This document shows, one piece after another, positions 34,800-45,384 of a stretch of 64,000 bases of DNA. The translations under genes and the position numbers were made by a program. Positions within the stretch are counted from its first letter, which is position 1, and every line of letters starts with the position of its first letter. Origin of the DNA: Calonectria ilicicola (lineage: Eukaryota; Ascomycota; Sordariomycetes; Hypocreales; Nectriaceae); contig CP085826.1 in the NCBI GenBank assembly GCA_020809705.1, positions 6,634,001-6,698,000 of the forward strand, in the 5' to 3' direction. The notes under the pieces are model-generated. The model worked only from the letters and a program-made list of their open reading frames with translations. It was not told the DNA's origin and did no database searches.

Positions 34800-37550
34800 T
34801 TATTTCTCGCTAGCTTCCTGGAGCATTTGCGCAATAGCTGGCTGGAACAAGGCCGCCTTTTTGAAATCGCCCAAGCGGACGCGCATGTGGTCAAACGCCA
34901 TGAGCACCTCGCCCTGCTGGGCGTCGTCACGCTTCAGCGAGTCGGACTTGACGTACCGCTGAGAGAAATGTGTGAGCAGTGTCCGGCGGGCCTTCATCTT
35001 GCGCGCCACACCCAAAGCCTCCGCCATGGTCGAGTGCTGCTTCTTCTTGGCATGTGCCACCATGTCGTCGTCAAAAGTGCATTCGTGGATGAGCAAGTGA
35101 GCTCCTTCGCACTCCTTAGCAAATTGATCCGAGGGGCGGCAATCACCCGAGTAGGCTACACGAAGGCCCGAGGCAAACTCCAGCTGAACGGCTTCGGACC
35201 GCCAGCAATGAGGGACAGCAATCCGCTTGATTGAGGCAAGACCAAATTCCTGACCCATCTCCTCGGCAGTCACAAGCGCTTTGTCACCTGTAGAAGAGCA
35301 GTTCACAAAGCGAAGACGATGGAATCCAATGTCTTCAACTTGTGAGACTTCCTCGAGTAGGGTGCGGTACCTCCAAATGCAGGATATGGCCAACTTGGCG
35401 TTTCCATCGTCCATGGTGCTCTCATACCATGCCTTGATGAGGCTAGGGGTGCCCAAGTGATGGTCTGCGTGCAGGTGGCTGATAGCAATGCATTTTAGGT
35501 CACGGAGGATTGCTGTAGTCTCCTCATCTCCGAAAAGACGTCGGATTTGTCCCAGTGTACCTTCGCCACAGTCAAGGATGTAGTTTCCGTGACCGGGGAC
35601 GCGAATCAAAGTAGCCGAGACATTTCGGTACTTCCCAGGAATCGAAGATCCCGTGCCAAGAGGAATGATCTCGGCGTCTCGGCTAGGGATATCCGACTCC
35701 TCTTCATCAATTCGTCGCTGGAATTCAGGGTCGGATGCTTCCGCCTGGGCCTGGCGAGCCATCTCCACAAGGTTGTCGCCGACAGAGCTGGCTGCTTCGA
35801 GCAGGTTTGGAAAGGGAACGACTGTCCCGACATCAAAGGCAACACGGGGCATAAGGGCAATCTTGCTACCCGCGCGCCCAAGCTCAACGTTGGATCCCTC
35901 AACGGCGTCTCCTTTGACGGCGTTGTCGTAGTTGAGGAGAGTAAATCGATCGGGATCGATACGGCGAAGTCGAGTCTGGAGCTCACCAGGACCAGAATGA
36001 GATATCATGTTGGGACAAGTATCACTAGCGCAAAATACATGTTTTATAGTGCGATGGTCCTGGACAAATTTCTGGATGCGAGCATCGTTGGCCATGCCGG
36101 CACTCAGGACCCAATACATGGCCACAATGTCTGTCATCAGCTCCGTGTTTGACCATTCAGGTCTTTCCAGGAATGAATCAAGAAAGTCGCGAGATTCTAT
36201 ATCAGCGACGATAAAACCCTTGCCTGGTTGAGGATCGCCCATAACCATATCGGGCGTAACCGTGGCGCCGTCCTTGCCTTGAACGGAGGCTCCAGCCGTC
36301 AACAGCTTGAAGTCAGTTGGCTTCACACCAAGACCCTTCGCCGCCACAGGGTTAAACTTGCCACGGCGCTCGTAGCATTTAACAATGTAAGACATGGATG
36401 TGTCGCTGTATGCTGTACGAGGAAGGGGCATGTTCTTAAGGTTGATCAAGTTTTCGTTAGCAACCCGGGCATCATCCTTGCCTGGGACTACCCAAATAGT
36501 TTCATTGGGGTTGCTAAGTTCGACGCCAGAGTCTGCAAATGGGCCATTATACCGAATCAGATTATTGTTCTCCTTGAGAAAGCCCACATCAGAGGAATTG
36601 ACCAAGCTGAGTCTCTTAGGTATCAAAATGGCACCGCTCCCTCCAAGCTTCCCATTGAACATTGATTTTTCAACCACTAATGAAGCCAATGTAGGGTCGG
36701 AGGCGCCATCGAGCGGCTTGAAAAGGTCCTCGTCCGATGCAGAGTTGCCATCGCTTGGGCTCGCAAAGCGTCGCTTTTGGGGGCTGCCAGACCGTGCCCT
36801 GCTAACAGGAACTTTCCATACACGAATGCTTTCGTCTTGCCAATCAGGCTCGAGGTTGGCTGCATCATTCAGCCTCGGGTCGGTCCTCTGTTCAAAGGTC
36901 GACACAGAGATCGGCTGTCGCAAGATGACGGGGCGGCATGCAGCCAGGGCGTGACACAGGTTGTCGCCTCCGTGAATTCCCAGTGCTTCGTTTTGGGACT
37001 GGGCGAGCAGCTTCTGGCCTTTAATCTTTCTCTCGGCGTTCAGCTGGGCAGTTTGCTCCTTGGATGCCTCGAGAGCGTTGGCCACGGTGAGCACATAGCC
37101 ATACAGGCCTCCAATCTGATTCCAGCTGAGACTGCCGCTCAAGAAGACATGCTCTGTGCTCCCCATACCAATGCGACGAGTATTGAAAGCTCGCTGGGTG
37201 CCCTCAGAGGGCCGGCCGAAGACGTAGGCATGTTTGTCGCTGTGGACGAAGAGGCATGTACCAGGTGTATCTGCCGTAGGCGCAGAAGCGATATCGACCG
37301 TGGTTGTCATTGGGTTGGTAAAATCGAAGACCTTGTTCTGTTTCACGAGTTTTTTCCGGGCTTTGGAGCCTTTTTTGCGAAGAAAGGTTGCACTAAAGTC
37401 GCGGCGATCAGCACGATGGCGCGGGAGGAAGATTCGTGATTGAGGTCGCAGAGAATAGGCCAAACTGGTTGCTCGGGATAAAGACGGTGAATAAAGGTTA
37501 CGGGAAGGAAATATATAACACAGGCGCCGGCAACCCCATGTTTCCATCAA
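34800..37550 (-). CDS. TRZ1: tRNase Z, long form (ELAC2 type)
   Basis: The enzyme removes 3' trailers from pre-tRNAs in nucleus and mitochondria. A single 916-codon frame without introns. The N-terminus is rich in Arg and Ser and lacks acidic residues (SRATSLAYSLRPQSRIFLPR), a likely mitochondrial presequence. A second Met (MTTTVDIASAPTADTP, about residue 80) could start a nuclear/cytosolic form. The N-terminal half is the degenerate metallo-beta-lactamase half typical of the long form. The C-terminal half has LGTGSSIPGKYRNVSATLIR (the P-x-K-x-R-N loop), the metal-binding SHLHADHHLG (about 35459-35485), AVPHCWRSEA, AYSGDCRPSD, IHECTFDDD and LLTHFSQRY, all conserved in active enzymes. Its position next to a tRNA gene is probably chance. 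Confidence 0.95.
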   Translation of the reverse strand: MMETWGCRRLCYIFPSRNLYSPSLSRATSLAYSLRPQSRIFLPRHRADRRDFSATFLRKKGSKARKKLVKQNKVFDFTNPMTTTVDIASAPTADTPGTCLFVHSDKHAYVFGRPSEGTQRAFNTRRIGMGSTEHVFLSGSLSWNQIGGLYGYVLTVANALEASKEQTAQLNAERKIKGQKLLAQSQNEALGIHGGDNLCHALAACRPVILRQPISVSTFEQRTDPRLNDAANLEPDWQDESIRVWKVPVSRARSGSPQKRRFASPSDGNSASDEDLFKPLDGASDPTLASLVVEKSMFNGKLGGSGAILIPKRLSLVNSSDVGFLKENNNLIRYNGPFADSGVELSNPNETIWVVPGKDDARVANENLINLKNMPLPRTAYSDTSMSYIVKCYERRGKFNPVAAKGLGVKPTDFKLLTAGASVQGKDGATVTPDMVMGDPQPGKGFIVADIESRDFLDSFLERPEWSNTELMTDIVAMYWVLSAGMANDARIQKFVQDHRTIKHVFCASDTCPNMISHSGPGELQTRLRRIDPDRFTLLNYDNAVKGDAVEGSNVELGRAGSKIALMPRVAFDVGTVVPFPNLLEAASSVGDNLVEMARQAQAEASDPEFQRRIDEEESDIPSRDAEIIPLGTGSSIPGKYRNVSATLIRVPGHGNYILDCGEGTLGQIRRLFGDEETTAILRDLKCIAISHLHADHHLGTPSLIKAWYESTMDDGNAKLAISCIWRYRTLLEEVSQVEDIGFHRLRFVNCSSTGDKALVTAEEMGQEFGLASIKRIAVPHCWRSEAVQLEFASGLRVAYSGDCRPSDQFAKECEGAHLLIHECTFDDDMVAHAKKKQHSTMAEALGVARKMKARRTLLTHFSQRYVKSDSLKRDDAQQGEVLMAFDHMRVRLGDFKKAALFQPAIAQMLQEASEK

Positions 37551-38560
37551 GAAGATGTTACATCAACGGAGGTTCAAAGAGAGAGAGCGCGGCTAAGACG
37601 AATCAATCGGCGTAGCTACGGCACCATTGGTCTTGACGCTTGCCCCACGGTCAACTTTTTTTCTTTGGCGTTGCGGCGGGGAGTGACTCTGCGGCGTGCG
37701 CTAGCTTCCGATGCGCACGGCCAATGATTGCTACGTCATGTGTATTACATAATGTTAGCGCATCACAGCTACCCTGAAGTTTGGCCTGGTGATGATGATG
37801 AGTGGCTTCGGCCAAGTGTGGCATTGGTGCAAGTGAGTCACCTAAGTTTATTCAGCGAGTCAGTGACTAATTTTCTTGGTCTATATTTTTATTCTGTTTT
37901 CTAGGTGGCTTTTTCGGTAGGACTTACTGGAGTGCATAAAAGTGAAGTACCTGATTCAATTAATGTGATTGCATCTTAGTCTGGATTTTATAGACTACTT
38001 CAACTGTAATATAGTCGGAAATTCTGCACGTAAGAACGAAATTTTTTAAACAACGCGCTAAACATTGAAGTAAAATGACGCAACATGACTGGATTTGAGG
38101 TATGCGTTTAGATTTCCTATGTACCAAATTTGAATTATAACCGTAGCCATGGTTCTTGTTTCTAAAATTGGATAGATGGCACTACTGCACACAAACAACG
38201 AATAAAGTCATTGATATTAAGTATATTATATATTATATATGTGAAGCTGGGTACTGCAATAATTCTTGAGCTCAAATACATTTGAGGACAGCGCACCCTT
38301 CGCACAAGAGAGGCTACATGGTTTGTATGTGATACTTTGGTGTATTATGTTTGATATAATTAAATTTCTAAAAAAATGCTCGATTAAAATATTCAGATGT
38401 AGGGATTTAAACTTGGTTTCCATAAATTCTTCCCTGTTGGGTTGTTCTCGGATCTTTGTCTTGATTGGGATTGATGCGCCGACGGCCGAAGGACATTCTG
38501 GTGTACTCTGCCATTGAGCAATGCCATTCTGCCCCCAAAGCTGTGAGCTGTGCTTAGGGT
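37551..38560. other. TRZ1 promoter and AT-rich edge of an accessory island
   Basis: The first 150 bp are GC-rich promoter; from about 37740 the sequence becomes AT-rich with no gene. (TA)-rich motifs lie at 38215-38240. A minus-strand frame (38226-38732) crosses it but is AT-biased and only its upstream end resembles protein (see the AAA ATPase scrap). Confidence 0.5.
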
Positions 38561-38564
38561 CAAG

Positions 38565-38660
38565 GCGTTGTAGTTCGCACTTAATCTTAGCGTTTACCGT
38601 CGATGTAGGATCGGAGTGACGGAAGATGCGGTGTGTCGTCGACAAAAGGAGACAATGATG
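38565..38660 (-). pseudogene. Scrap of a second DUF7025-type AAA ATPase
   Basis: On the minus strand KCELQRLDPKHSSQ (38583 downwards) resembles KCELQQFDSVYNSE near the start of the AAA ATPase pseudogene at 41080-42912. At the DNA level both share TGCGAACT-CAAC-type blocks. Its distance from the short gene upstream (about 555 nt from exon 2) resembles the 631 nt at the other locus. The rest of the ATPase is not recognisable here. The match is short, so this rests on position as much as sequence. Confidence 0.4.
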
Positions 38661-38734
38661 CCGAAATGAACAAACACACACTGCTCTGACCCATGACAGC
38701 TGTAATTTGAGATACGATTCCGAAAATCCCAAGG

Positions 38735-39211
38735 TTAGACCGGGCCATGATGGGTATTAAATACAGCTGAGTTGATCCTGGGCAGATGCGCGCAGCCCCG
38801 GAGCACGTGGCAGTTTGGGCAAGAGGACCATAAAAAGGGACCAGGGTGTGAAACGGATTTGTTCAGAGGACTGGACGATCTGATGGCAACGTGGGTGGTA
38901 TCGCTGGTACTGTCAGTAAGGCTGACGCACATGCGTGAGACCAGGGCTCTAATTACCAGGGATGCGGGCAGATACGAGCCCATGAAACGGCTCCTCCACT
39001 CTTGTTTCCTTCAGCCATCTTTGCATCATCACACTATTTGCCACCGGTAATGTTGTATCGGACGCCTCGTTGTTTGCCTGGTTGGCCGCGTTGCGGGAGG
39101 AAGATGGCTGCGCTTGGTTGCATGCCATACTGGACTGACTGCGCTCAGTGTCAGTATGAGATGAAGCGCGCCGACTGAGGCATGAATGAACACTCACCCT
39201 GCGGTTGTCAT
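38735..39211 (-). CDS. Short gene of unknown family, copy A (possibly decayed)
   Basis: Exon 1 is 14 nt (39211..39198, encoding MTTA plus two bases; donor GTGAGT), then a 59-nt intron, then exon 2 from 39138 with NQANNEASDTT, MMQRWLKETRVEEPFHGLVS and ARIP. A further donor GTAATT at 38956 and acceptor at 38904 would remove a stop that otherwise follows IPGN. After it a Cys-containing stretch (WSSCPNCHVLRGCAHLP, then VFNTHHGP) is open to 38735, but I cannot bring it into frame. The 14-nt first exon, intron phase and the RWL-K/R-ET...H-LV...IP core are shared with copy B at 43078-43492, which shows homology. No signal peptide or known domain. Read as a gene or a recent pseudogene of unknown function. 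Confidence 0.5.
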
Positions 39212-41079
39212 AATTTCAGATAATATTGCCTGAATAGAGATGGATGGTGGCGAGCTGGTCGTATGTCGGATTGTGATATGGCTCTATATATTCTGCCACT
39301 AAGAATTCAAAGTAAATGAACAAGTTTTGGCTACAATTTGCAAAGAACTTCTCACCGAGTCTGTTCAAACTAAACTACGAGAGGAATATTCACCCTATTT
39401 ATTATTCTCAAATAACGCGTGGACGAGCGACCACCTTGTCGTCATTTTCGGTTCTGCTACGGATGGAACCATATCCGAACCTAGAGCCGCGTATGTCGGA
39501 ATCCTCCTGGACAAACCTTCAGAGTCGACCGACTTGGGACGACGTAATGGCGATACGACCTCGACCGGCCCATACGACCGCGAACTTTTGAGAAAGCTCT
39601 TGCCAATTGCAATTTGGAAATGGTCAAGCTGACTTCGTAAGATGGAGTCGTGGGAAAGTTGGATAGGACTTGGCATTAACTTTTGATGAGCTTCTGGGAT
39701 GGTATTCGTTCCGACAGGGGGGCAAGTTTCTAGAAGCCAGGATAGCCTGTAAGGCTTCGAAACACGACCACCCTTTCTCAAGCTGAGGAGTTGTTGGCTC
39801 CATCGACAAATAGGCTTCATCCCGTGGGTCCATCCTGTTTCGTCTACCTGCAGTAAGATCCAGCTTAGGTCACAGGGCGCAACAATTCAGCCCGATATGC
39901 GATACCGCGGCACAGCATAGTAAGTTAAGGGGTGCGGGGGCACCTCCGAGTGGCGATTCTGCATTCACCTGGACTATTCTTCTTCTATCATGCGACGGCT
40001 GTCATATCTCACATACGACATGGCAGCGCACTAGACCGGAGACTGGTGCAGGATCGCGGTCTTATTTTTGGATAACGCCGACAGCCTGATTTTAAGGGTC
40101 CCAATGACGCGAACAATTGTGGACTCTTGATCGGGTGGTTATTTAGTCCTAGAATTGATCTCCAAGCTGGTGATTTGGTAGGTTAGATGTTGCTTAGGTG
40201 GCTTTCTCGGCTTTCCTGGAACCCTTGACTTTTCATTCTCACCACTGCAGGACCCTTTCCCTTCTTCTTGAGCTGAGCACGAACCACCGGCCTGCGTTAC
40301 GATGGATGAGAAGTATTTGAACGATCTGTACTTGTTTGGGTTACGATGATCTAACTGTATTTCTCTTTTGGATAACGTCGCCGTTGACTCTGCTCAACTC
40401 TCTAGCTTTGTGTTTCAGGTCACGCTTTAATCTCGCTTCGATCAGCCGCAATTCTCTCCTTATCAGATCCAATCCAGCCAGAATTCTCATTCGGGATGAG
40501 AGCCCCAATCGAAACAGTCCTCTAGCCCAAAACGATAAACTAACGAATGTCCTCTACGAGAAAACGATCGAACCCGCATTATCCCATTTGAGAACAAACA
40601 GAAAACGATGAAAACTGTACGCCGAGGACGATGGTAAATTTAAGATAGCGAAGTATAAGAGACGGAAACCATGTCACCTTCTGATGGTCAATTGCGGCTG
40701 GTACCAATTACGTACTGGATCCTTCAGGCCGCAAACTGGCGAGCGGCTACTTGCCAAGAGAGTGAATTCGGAATACGAGGCGTCGATCACTGATCCTTTT
40801 ATTGGATCAGTCTGTCGAAACCTGCTATTTTGAACTGACAAGCGAAAAAAAAAGGACTACTACAAGGGGGCTCTGGGGCAGATAGACGACGCCGAGGGCT
40901 TCACATCAGTTAGAAGAAGAGGAGAACAGCGCAACGAGTTCGTTGCATTGGTATGAAAGGGCCAACGTGGTGTGCTGTGACGAAAGAGGTAAGACCGAAA
41001 GGATTATAGGTTTCTACTCTCGCGTTTGCAATGGAGCTACGTGCACTACAAAGGTTTCGCAATATATTGTGAAAAAACC
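39212..41079. other. Decayed region between the two module copies
   Basis: No gene supported. A plus-strand frame (39303-39632) reads KELLTESVQTKLREEYSPYL, LFSNNAWTSDHLVVIFGSAT and GPYDRELLRKLLPIAIWKWS, which looks protein-like, but it lacks a good start: the in-register ATG at 39316 is in another frame. A minus-strand frame at 39624-39833 (MDPRDEAYLSMEPTTPQLEK) is also short and unassigned. An 8-bp inverted repeat with a 7-nt loop lies at 40789-40811. The tail of the AAA ATPase pseudogene may extend into the right end. Confidence 0.45.
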
Positions 41080-42912
41080 TCAAGGAGGTTTTGAACACAA
41101 GCGCGAGAACGAATCCGAGCTGTATCGATTGGAGAATAAACAAAAAAAAGAAATGGAATAAGTTCGTGGGGTTGATTTAGGCGGTTTGTTGTTAAAGTTC
41201 AGTGGAACATTCATGAGAAAGCTATGCCAAAGAGATTTGCGATTTTCTTGATCTAGGGCGGGATAATAGATGGACAAATGAATTCGCGACTCGAATGCCT
41301 GGTCGAAGGTGTTGATACGGTTTGTGGTGAGAAATAAAATACCTTCGTAATATTCGAGAAGCCGAAGGAAGAGTGAATGACCACGTTATTACAGAAACTT
41401 TTTGATATAAGCCGATTCTTTCGTGGAGCTCACCTGATACTATGCTGTTTCTCGCCAAATCAGAGGTGCCGCGTTGCTCTAAGAACACATCTGCCTCATC
41501 AAGAAGCGCAATGGCCTTCCACTTATCAGCGAGTTGGAAAGCTGACTCAAGGCCATTTTCAACTGAATTGGCAGTTGTCCCGACGGTGCTCGCATCAATT
41601 CTGAGAAGGGGTCGCTTGCAATAATCGGCAATGCTTTCTATAACAGATCGATTAGTTGCGAGTAATTACGGTGATATTTTGTGAAGTAGAAAAAGAGACT
41701 TTACCCGCAGTAAGGGTCTTTCCAACTCCTGGCTCGCCGTGAAGAAGTTACGTGTGATTTCTAATGAATGTCTTTCCTTTTTTGGATTAAGATATACGTC
41801 GACATTACCTGGCCTTGCTTCGGCAAATGTCTTTGGATCAATGATGACGCGCCCGTTAATCTTGCAAAAATCTGTTAGCTAATGTCGACTTTGATAAAGG
41901 TGTGGCATACCCAAGATGAGTGAATGGGGAACGCATCCTCAACACCCATGGAGGTTGTATTCCTATCTTGGCTTAGAACATCAGCAACACCTTTGTATTG
42001 CTGGTATTGAAAACCCTGAAGCTCTGTGAATTTGCGTCCTCGGGCAAGGAGTTGGTGTCTGACTTTTTCATGCTCAGGATGGTATTTGAGAGGGAAAATT
42101 TCCAGAGAGGATAGATCTCGGTAGCCATCAAAATAAGTGATGGAGGATCGACACGAACGGTATCCTAAATAGTCTCCATCCGTGTCAAAGTAATCACCTT
42201 GAATGTTCCATTTATGCGTTCTGAGACAGGATTGCAATTCGCACCTGCACGTAACGGAGGCGGAATTGAATACAACGGCCCTGGGAGATTTCTGTCTGAT
42301 GTATACTAGCTCCCCAGGTTTAAAAATTGTCCACAGGTTGGCAAAGTCAATAGAGGGACTATTTTGCGCAAAATCGATACGAACCATATGGGTGTAAATA
42401 GCACTGCTGAGTTCTTGATAGAGGTATTGTAGGAGAAAGGAGACGTGAAGTTGAGGCTCAGTCCCTACTTCTAGCATGGACCCATGCGAAAACAGCTCGT
42501 CACGGAAGTAGAAGAGGCTGCGGGGCTCGTTGCGAAAGGTGATGTTCTCTATGTCAATATTGACATCTTTGAATTCAGGGACGAGAGCCTTGATTGCGGC
42601 CTTCATGTATGGCGACCTGATTTCGATTTCGGTAAAGTCTTCATCGCCGTTATGTTTCCAGAATCTGGTTTTCACTAGGGCTGACGTATGCTCCCAGTGT
42701 GCTGAATTTGGATTGACATTGCGACGAACTCCGCTTTTGAGATAAACTCTCTTCCCTTCGGAGTTGTACACGGAGTCGAACTGTTGGAGTTCGCATTTCG
42801 CCCCACAGGTCTCATCACTGAGCTGGGGTCGAACTGGACGAATTCGCTGCGAATACTCGGCAAAGGTGGCAGCGGAGTCAAAAATGGAAGAAAGCGCGGG
42901 GTCACCATCCAT
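41080..42912 (-). pseudogene. AAA+ ATPase with DUF7025 N-terminal domain, broken
   Basis: The first 334 codons (42912..41911) are intact: AKCELQQFDSVYNSEGKRVY, FRNEPRSLFYFRDELF, then SSITYFDGYRDLSSLEIFPL with KYHPEHEKVRHQLLARGRKF, the typical DUF7025 region. A 50-nt intron (41910..41861) joins IHSSW to INGRVIIDPKTFAEARPG. The next 100 or so residues expected before the Walker A motif are missing. Walker A (LLHGEPGVGKTLTA) appears at 41747-41706 preceded directly by an in-frame TAA. After an intron come ESIADYCKRPLLRIDASTVG, Walker B ALLDEADVFLEQRGT, and in another frame FLRLLEYYEGILFLTTNR with NTFDQAFESRIHLS (sensor 1/Arg finger). The AG acceptor expected before FLRLL is absent (CACTCT). These losses indicate a pseudogene. 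Intact relatives are common in filamentous fungi; role unknown. Confidence 0.7.
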
Positions 42913-43077
42913 GATGACTTCAATTGAATGAATAAGCTTGAAGGTGTTATGGAGTTTGCGAGTAAAGACATGAGGTGGTGGGGCAATGGTGGGCGTTGTT
43001 TATATACATAGGCACGCTTTTACTTGGGCAGCGGACACGCAGATTAGACATTCTTACAGCACATGGTACGCATGAGA

Positions 43078-43492
43078 TTAATGGGCTGCCCGTGAACCGA
43101 CCGAGTGGAGAAAAAACAAAAATGTGTCGTACAGGGGATTGGGAGGTGTGCCAACAACGAGCCCTCCAGCGTTGGCACTGCAAGTGTGGCGTACACCGGT
43201 GAGGCAGGGACCTTGATTATCAGGAATATGTCCAGTTACGAGCCTATGAACCGGCTTTTTCTTGGGGGTTTCCCTGAGCCACCTTTCAATCATTCCGCCC
43301 TTGACCGCCTGGGCTCTTGTATTGGATGCCTCGTTGGATGCCTCGTCGATTGCCTTGACCGTCGAACTGTGGGATGATGTGGATGGGTCAACTGCGCCTC
43401 GAGTTGTCGCGCTGGGCTCACTGCTGCAACTGGTGTGAGATGAAATGTACAGATTGAGGGGGGGATCCGAGCACTCACCTTAGGTGTGCCAT
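43078..43492 (-). CDS. Short gene of unknown family, copy B
   Basis: Exon 1 is 14 nt (43492..43479, MAHL plus two bases; donor GTGAGT), then a 49-nt intron (43478..43430, acceptor CACCAG). Exon 2 runs from 43429 with VKAIDEASNEASNTRAQAVK, GGMIERWLRETPKKKPVHRL and VTGHIPDN, and is open to a stop at 43078. Compared with copy A (39211-38735) the first exon has the same length and phase and the core R-W-L-x-E-T...H-x-L-V...I-P is conserved. The site matching copy A's GTAATT donor reads ATAATC here. A Cys-containing region (SCVPCAVRMSNLRVRC, then YINNAHHCP) lies in another frame down to 42947 and resembles the end of copy A. It starts about 570 nt upstream of the AAA ATPase start. Function unknown. 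Confidence 0.5.
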
Positions 43493-45384
43493 TATTTTTG
43501 TTTTGGTTTGTAGTGGTCGGGGTAGACCTATGCGAGTGCGACAAGACAGCAAGTAGGGGCGTATGCATAGATAAGCAGTGTGGGTTTAGAGGTTTTGGCA
43601 CCTAGAGCCCGGAGTATCCGAACAAATATACTGACTTTTTGTAGAGAAGCGAATGGAGATGGTCAAACACTAAGGATTGAGCAGGCCACCGGGCTGTATT
43701 TATCTATTCTGAAGGAAATAAGAAAGAACATCCATTGTACTGCACACTCTTGATGGGGCTTTTTGGGATCTTTTGCTGCCATATGCAAATTTGACGTGAT
43801 GTGACTTTGCATGAGGAGGGTTGAAAGAAGCAGCTGGATCGGTCTGGCGCGGCCTTTGGCGAACTTTTTTGTAACAGCGCCAGCTTGGCATTCACCTTGG
43901 TTTTTTGCAGTCTGTGATGACTTACATACGGGGGTCATGCCATGGCTGAGATCGGAACTTTTAGTAGTAATCGATGGTGGTATCGGTGCCGTAGGGATGC
44001 TTTCCCTTTCGATGCACAGCTTCATGCGCCTTGCAACGCGGCGCACCAGCTGAGGGTGAGCTTGGGATCATCCTACCGTTAACGTGTTACCATGGTGTCT
44101 TGGAAGACGTGGCTTTGATCCCATCCACGATACGTATTCGCAGCCCATCTCGTCCCGTCTCCCAAAGACGTCTCGCAGCTGTAGACGTCAGCCAGTCATG
44201 TCACCTCGGGGCTCCACCCCCTGCAGATTCACCACACAGCTCTTTCGCCCGAGTGGGGGGACGGGACATGGTCTGGGGTGTCAGCTAAAATAGAAAGGTA
44301 TTCGTGCAAGCTGAAGACCTTCTTGGACCTTCTTGGGCCATGGTGACTGCTGAGCGGGTGTGAGATGTCTCAGGGGGGTTGTGTGCGGATGGGACTATTG
44401 GCAGAATTTTCTTGGATTTTCTGATGGTGGTGGCTGACTCTCAGGCGTTACTGGGGGGGGGCCAAGAACCTCCGTCAAACGAACAAACAGACCCTGCCGC
44501 CCTAAATGAGGGACGGATAGGAGGGGCCATGGTTTGAGCGAGCTCTCGCATTCACAATTAGAACCCTTGGGTCTGAGCATCCTGAAATTTCACGATTGGA
44601 AGACGCACTTGAGAAACGTCATTATGATATTTACGAGAAGTGTATAGATGATGATGATGATGATGAGGATTATGTCTGAGTTGATCGTAAGCAAGGAGCT
44701 AGCTGATGGATGACTGAATCAACAACAGCTTGTGGTATGGTGCATAACTACTAGCCTTCCCTCTAAACAACATAATGCTTCAAGAAACTCCCCCCCACAA
44801 AAAAAAAAACCAAAAAAAAAAAACCAAGGGATTTGATACTTAATTAATCGATAGAAAATTCATAGTAACAATACACCATTCACTTTATCAAAATTGTGAT
44901 TTCTTTTTGCACCATTACCCTAACTTAGTTCCCAATGATGTTGTCTTAGCATATCTTATCTTGCCCCACATTGACCCCGCGTCAACGTTATCCGATCGGA
45001 TCGCGGGATGGCGCTACCGTCTGCGAGGGGAATAGAGAGGGGAGAAGTGATGGTGATGGATAGACGGTGAGGAATGAATTGAGAAAGGAGGGGATCCAAT
45101 TGGAAGTGGAAACTGCAAAGTTAATCGAAGCGAAGAGAGCATAAATAACGCTTAATCCTCGACTAGAGCATAGCCCAATCAATCGTGTGTCAAAGACAAT
45201 GACCAATGTTGGTCGGTATCGCTGGCGGCGGCTATCGGATTCAATCCATGTCGCAATGCGAAATGGTCAATGGGCCTTGGACATTGCGACATGTTGCCCG
45301 CAGCCCATCTCCACCTTGATCGCAGGTCGGCTGATAAACCAATTTGTAAAGCTAGCTTCTCCTCTGTGAACATACATAACATAC
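43493..45384. other. Gene-poor region upstream of the flavin-reductase-like gene
   Basis: No supported gene. A minus-strand frame of 127 codons (43663-44046) is Lys/Ser-rich without a domain. A (GAT)n tract lies at 44647-44667 and two poly-A blocks separated by ACC at about 44799-44824. Composition falls to AT-rich at 44820-44960, then rises sharply at about 45380. Confidence 0.5.
44647..44667. repeat. (GAT)n microsatellite
   Basis: Seven consecutive GAT units (the last reads GAG/GAT mixed) in non-coding sequence. Confidence 0.85.

Noticed and set aside
40789..40811. 8-bp inverted repeat with a 7-nt loop
   Set aside because: Short stem of a length expected by chance, no neighbouring element or transcript end.
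43663..44046. Minus-strand frame of 127 codons
   Set aside because: No domain, no splice structure and no homologue recognised; could be chance.
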